Source of the DNA: Eutypa lata
Lineage: Eukaryota; Ascomycota; Sordariomycetes; Xylariales; Diatrypaceae
NCBI GenBank assembly: GCA_022661535.1
Contig: JAKULF010000004.1
Location: 5,642,001-5,706,000 of the forward strand
DNA length: 64,000 nt
Reading direction: 5' to 3'
Shown: piece after piece, positions 59,496 to 64,000 of the stretch
How positions within the stretch are numbered: the first letter of the stretch is position 1
Layout of the letters: each line of letters opens with the position of its first letter
The notes under the pieces: model-generated
The model's input: only the letters and a program-made list of their open reading frames with translations
What the model was told of the DNA's origin: nothing
Databases searched by the model: none
Made by a program: the position numbers and the translations under genes

Positions 59496-60255
59496 ACGTT
59501 CCCCTTCCCATAATTCGAATAACATGACTGTATCGGCGCCAAGTTAGTCAATAAAGAAAGCGACTATACCCGTCTCTGCAGACTGCTGCCTTAACTAGTA
59601 TCCGCGATACGCGGGACTATCCGTTGAAAACTAAAACGTAATGTTCTCCGAGTCGGGGCACCGGGAAATCGGTGACTAAAGAAGCGATGGATCTATAGGG
59701 AGTCCTGATCCTACCCTAGCACGCTTTTTTTGCTAACCGAAACAGATCGCTAAGACAACGTAATCCCCCAATTTAGTCTCGCCACCTCACCCACTTTCTT
59801 TAGTCACTATAGTGTGTGATGCGCCAAGTAGGCACTTGCTGAATGCGTGATGGGCCGATCTAGGCATCGTTACACTGTCGATGTACAATACATATTACAT
59901 GAACTTGTCAGTCTTGTGGGTTCTCCTCTTCGGGAAGTGTTTTATCACATCATACCCTGCAGGCTGAAAACCCGCGCTTATGCGCCCTCCTCTCCTACAT
60001 CGTCCTGTTTCCCCAAACGAACGAGATGGAAAGTGGCCTAACTCTGTAGGAGCAGGCTACACCTTGCCAAGTTGGGTCTGTCTGTTTTGTTCCTTTCTCG
60101 AGATTTCTTACCTCTCGTCAGCTGTGTATTGATGATATAAACTTTTTGTCCTCCGTTGGCATTCACAATTTGGGTTCATACGATCCGCTGATAATCGGTA
60201 CCATCATATAATTCGTCCGTCTTATGAAAACCCACTTTGCCATCTTTCAGGTAAT

Positions 60256-61113
60256 ATGTCCAAAACCACACCCAAGCTGCAGCAAGTCAAGGCCTCCGAG
60301 GGCCGTGAAGCCGTCCTTACGGCCCTTCGTGAGGATGGAGCTGTCATCATCAAGAGCCTATTCACAAAGGACCAGATCCATCGTCTAAACGAAGAGGTGC
60401 AGCCTTCTATGGACAAGCTCAACGTGGGCTCCAAGCATTCGGAGGAATGGGTTAAGAAGTTTTTCGGTGACAATACCAAGCGCTTAAACAACGTAGTCTC
60501 GCTGAGCAAGACCTTCCGCGAAGAAATCCTAGAGAGCGAGCTGATCCACCAGCTGTGCGAAGAGATCTACCTGAAAGACGCAGGCGGGTACTGGATGAAC
60601 TCTGCGCAGGTCATCGACATAGGCCCGCCTAGCAAGGCCCAGCCGTTACACCGCGACCAGTGGCAGTTCCCCATCTTCACGCATTGTGGCCCCAACGCGC
60701 CCGAGGCGAGTATCAACTTCGTCGTGGCATTGACCGAGTTCAGCGACGAGAACGGCGCGACTAGGGTCATCCCCGGAAGCCACAAGTGGGCTGATTTCAA
60801 TGAGAACGGAACCCCGGAGGATACCATCCCAGCGGAGATGGAGGTGGGAGACGCCTGTTTCATCACGGGAAAGGTCGTGCATGGGGGCGGTGCCAATCGG
60901 ACCAAGGACTCCACGAGACGGGGCATAACTCTCGTCTTTCAGTGCTCATACCTCACTCCTGAAGAGGCGTACGCGTTTAACGTTCCCAAGGAGATTGCTA
61001 GAACGCTCAGCCCACGAGGCCAGCGTATGATTGGTTTCCGATCTCAATTCTTGAAGGATAGCCCTGGGGTGTGGAAGCGTGATTATGGCGCAATGGACGA
61101 GGTTTATTGTTAG
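60256..61113 (+). CDS. PhyH-family Fe(II)/2-oxoglutarate dioxygenase, SwnH1/SwnH2-like
   Basis: This is a non-haem iron oxygenase of the phytanoyl-CoA dioxygenase family. In swainsonine biosynthesis SwnH1 and SwnH2 of this family oxidise or hydroxylate the indolizidine ring; which one this is cannot be told by eye. It is a single exon of 285 aa. The ATG at 60256 is followed immediately by the polar N-terminus common in PhyH proteins. The iron triad is readable: His132 and Asp134 in PLHRDQWQFP and His209 in KVVHGGGANR. A conserved Arg near 219-221 (DSTRRGITL) should bind 2-oxoglutarate. VIPGSHKW and MEVGDACFITG are also family text. No signal peptide or membrane span is seen. It is oriented with the reductase, 2.2 kb downstream of it. 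Confidence 0.87.
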   Translation: MSKTTPKLQQVKASEGREAVLTALREDGAVIIKSLFTKDQIHRLNEEVQPSMDKLNVGSKHSEEWVKKFFGDNTKRLNNVVSLSKTFREEILESELIHQLCEEIYLKDAGGYWMNSAQVIDIGPPSKAQPLHRDQWQFPIFTHCGPNAPEASINFVVALTEFSDENGATRVIPGSHKWADFNENGTPEDTIPAEMEVGDACFITGKVVHGGGANRTKDSTRRGITLVFQCSYLTPEEAYAFNVPKEIARTLSPRGQRMIGFRSQFLKDSPGVWKRDYGAMDEVYC

Positions 61114-64000
61114 GGAATGGGGTTAGTCTCACTCTATCATCGCACCCTTGGTTTCTGTTCCGGTCTGACAACCGACTTGAAATATGGTCTGGGACCCGGA
61201 AGTCCTTGAGGTCGGGAATGGAGACTACGAGAGCTAGTGAAAGCTACAGCTATTAATGACAAAATGGGAATTATTCCGGCCTTCAATATATCCCATTACA
61301 GAAGCTCTACAGCGTCTTTTAAGTTATCCATGCCTATATCATTAGGAATCCCGGTTGTGAGCATGGCATAGTTAGCCTACTGAGAAGTACGACCCTGTAC
61401 TTGATAGAAGGGGGCTTTCGTATCTTAACTAAATAGTCGGGCGTATCATCTGGGCTTACTGACTCTTATGCTTTTCTAAGGGTAATGTTAAACTAGACAT
61501 TATAAATTCTATTTTATGTAACTATTTTTAGAGGATAAAGGTAAGTGAAGCTCAATTCTTATTATGAAAACGAGATAGCACTTAAAAATAAAGTATCTTG
61601 TATGAGAATTATTTTCAGGGGATACTAAAAATTGTACGATAAGTGTACCTTGTATAAGTAGATTCGTATATCAGCTTTTATATGATAGCCCCAACGTAGC
61701 AGGGATGTCCTTTATATAGAAGTATGTATACCGTGTTATATAGGGGCTTGGACTAAGACAGCTTGCCCCTTAATATATAATATTTCTCCAGCTGTTATTC
61801 GATCATCCCTCCCACTTAGAAAACCACTTGCAACCTCGACTAGTTGAGCTGTTGTTTATGTTTATGAGATTCAAATCCGTAGCCCTGAGTTCGTCCGGTA
61901 ATCCCAAGACCGTAATGTCACAAGACGGTCTTCGAAAAGATCTTTCTATGAGAAGTTCAAGACCGAAATAGAGATGGCATTTCATTAAGTTTGCAATTTA
62001 ACAACGTGGTGCCCATGTTAACAGAGCCGCAATTCTCAGGGCTATCGTAGCCCCGGGAGTATAGATGCAGCTCTTCTTCGCCCTTCTCCGAAAAGATAGG
62101 CCCGAACCCCGTGAATAAAATATAACAAGGAGTTGAAGGCTGATACTGAAAACATCAGCAGACAGACTCGCTTTGATTAGTTCACCTATCACGCCAAAAA
62201 TAATGACGCCGTGCTAGCTTTAGTGGTTATAACGGCATTTACTCTATTTCGACATCACTGCTCCCTGGAGAAAGTGAAGCAGGATTTTGCACCCCAATCA
62301 AGCCTCGTGGTGTTCTGTGGGTAATCTTGGGCCGATTATCCAACCCGGCTGTCAGATTCTCCCACCCACTGCTACTGGAGATGATGGCTGGAACGTCGGC
62401 TTTGCTACACATGGTTCCTGGGGGATGCTTTCAGTTACGATCGTGGCACCACGTTATCAAAATGGTCCACGGGTCCCGTAGAGCGCTCTGGGCTTCATAT
62501 ATGGCAACTTTTCTAATTAAGAAGCTGTGTGTGTAGGGTCAGACAGGCATCACGTACCTAATTCACACACGCACACGCACACACACATGCACTTTGTTAC
62601 AGGAGAAGGGTTAAGCAGTTTCGAACATACATGCAGTGCTCTTTTTATCCGGAGAGCTTGAATTCTAGATTAGACAGACGGAATATCCGACTTAAAAATA
62701 CCTCTTCTGACCTATGAAGATTCGTTCAACACCAATTCGGTGCTACGGATATGGACACAGGCGCTCTCACGACGTTTCCCAGTCTGGTTTACTGCGTTGC
62801 AAAGTTAAACCTGATGTCGAGTGACCGTGAAAAGCTCTCGTCAAATCAGCGCCCCATCCGTTATACACTTATTATCTTGCAACTCCAAGCTCTTGTTACG
62901 TTATGCCAATACCATCCGAGAAACCGGAGCAGCAGCAGCTGCGAGCCGTGGGGGCTACTCGTTCTCGATATAACTCCGATGAAGACCTTGGAGGCCGGTA
63001 ACACTGGGGCATACTAGACCCGCCCAGTGATCCTCCTCTGTCTGGGATTTATTTGTAACCTCATGAGAAGAGGCTTGTGGGGGAACGGTCTAGGGTAAAA
63101 GGGATGAGGAACCTTATAGGTAAGGGTCGACGAGCTTTAAGCGCATAGCTTGTTTAAGGAAAAAGTACCATCCTTAATTACAGCGCATCTGCCTACTTCG
63201 ATACATTCTATATATAGGTACCTTGCTTTACACCCCCGATATGGGATGGGTAACGCCCTTATCATGCTGCAAGACAATAAATTCCGAACGCACCAAACGC
63301 TTTCCTCGCTTAAGTAACGGGGTTAAAAGATTGCAATTATACAGGGCGAATGTGACTACATAATAGAACCACGCCCGCAGGTTAATCACTTTATTAATTG
63401 GCCGTAATGGATAGATATTCGTAGTTGGGACACCTGCATATCGAACGAATGTCCTAAGCCAATATAGAGGGAGGCCGAGGGCGGTGTGGCGAGATTAGAT
63501 TTAATATACCACTATATGCAGGGAAATCTCGTATCGAGAAACCCCAACGTTGGATATCTCAGCCCTATTAATGCTCAGCTCTTCGACGGGCCGGCCCTCG
63601 TGTCACCTTCTGCATCAAGGACGCGCCCCCCCTCCCTCCTGCATTAGAACCACATACCGCCTGGCTGGGTTTGTACAGGGCTGATATCGAAGCTACAGCA
63701 ATCGACCCGCAGGCATGGCATATCATATGCAGGGGAATAAGTGTGAACGACTTTTCGTCTACGCTGCTGCCAGTTGCAATCCGCCGTGGTTTGTCTCGAC
63801 TTATTAAGCTGAATAATCGCCTCTTCTAGTAGCAGCTGTGACCTCCTTGAGATAGCTTGAAACCCGAGGTTCGTAACCACAGACAAGCAAGCAAGCAAGT
63901 GTCTGGTTTCTAGATAGTTAAGTGGAGCGACTGCGAAAGAGTCTATCCTACTACCATAGACACGAGACGAAACATGGGGGAAACAAGAAGATAATAAATA
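61114..64000. other. Right-hand gene-free region
   Basis: There are 2.9 kb after the dioxygenase with no supported gene. It is AT-rich at about 61440-61800 and normal after that. A CA-rich microsatellite lies at 62564-62588. A plus-strand run near 62901-63000 reads like a short charged N-terminus, but it stops within about 32 codons and I cannot extend it. The cluster may resume beyond the edge. Confidence 0.5.
62564..62588. repeat. (CA)n-type microsatellite
   Basis: An imperfect CACACACG/CACA tract in intergenic DNA. Confidence 0.85.

Larger units (their letters stand above)
58090..60255. other. Intergenic spacer inside the cluster
   Basis: This 2.2-kb spacer lies between the reductase and the dioxygenase. 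I find no third gene in it. It contains an imperfect tandem repeat at 58921-59110, a CATC microsatellite at 59470-59495, and a TATAAA box at about 60136, which is about 115 nt before the dioxygenase start. A CAG at 60248-60250 just before that start could be a leader-intron acceptor. Confidence 0.55.

Noticed and set aside
62901..63000. Short plus-strand frame with charged N-terminus
   Set aside because: It stops after about 32 codons. A donor-like GT follows, but no downstream exon could be found.

Overview
The window looks like nuclear DNA of a filamentous ascomycete (Pezizomycotina). Many genes carry short GT-AG introns (about 50-190 nt) that often have CTAAC- or CTGAC-like branch points. 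There is a secreted cellobiose dehydrogenase, a GH79 glycosidase, a RIP-like AT-rich transposon relic, and a fungal hybrid NRPS-PKS gene. Intergenic DNA is long and dotted with (TACC)n tracts. I suspect a Sordariomycete, possibly Xylariales, but that is inference only. I saw no rRNA, tRNA or CRISPR array.

Layout. 0-13 kb is an accessory, gene-poor arm. It holds a secreted GH79 enzyme (-), an unknown two-exon protein (+), a 1.12 kb Fot1/pogo-like element with intact terminal repeats and an extremely AT-rich interior, two small secreted proteins whose three-exon structures I reconstructed (+), and an unknown multi-exon protein (-). 13-16.6 kb is empty. 16.6-25.4 kb holds cellobiose dehydrogenase (+), an alkaline ceramidase (-) and an MFS anion:cation symporter (-). 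26-37 kb is a housekeeping block: CHK1 kinase (-), a UBE2C/Ubc11-type E2 (+), ribosomal protein eL31 (-), the RGS/membrane protein Rax1 (+) and COP9 signalosome subunit 7 (-). 38.8-40 kb is a frameshifted APH-type phosphotransferase. 41-48 kb holds the Ccc2 copper ATPase (+), a low-complexity membrane protein (+) and an acyl-protein thioesterase-like hydrolase (+).

The most interesting region is 48.7-61.1 kb. A 2505-aa synthetase with the order A-T-KS-AT-KR-ACP-reductase (-) is divergent from an NmrA-type Rossmann reductase (+), and a PhyH-type Fe(II)/2-oxoglutarate dioxygenase follows (+). This trio is the signature of the swainsonine (SWN) indolizidine-alkaloid pathway: SwnK, SwnN/SwnR and SwnH1/H2. 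In the known pathway the synthetase activates pipecolate, extends it once with malonyl-CoA and releases it reductively. Rossmann reductases and PhyH oxygenases then finish the indolizidine. Only three genes are visible here, so the cluster is either reduced or continues past the right edge. About 2.9 kb of apparently gene-free DNA ends the window.

All exon boundaries were inferred by eye from splice consensus, reading-phase agreement and family resemblance. No alignment or search was run.
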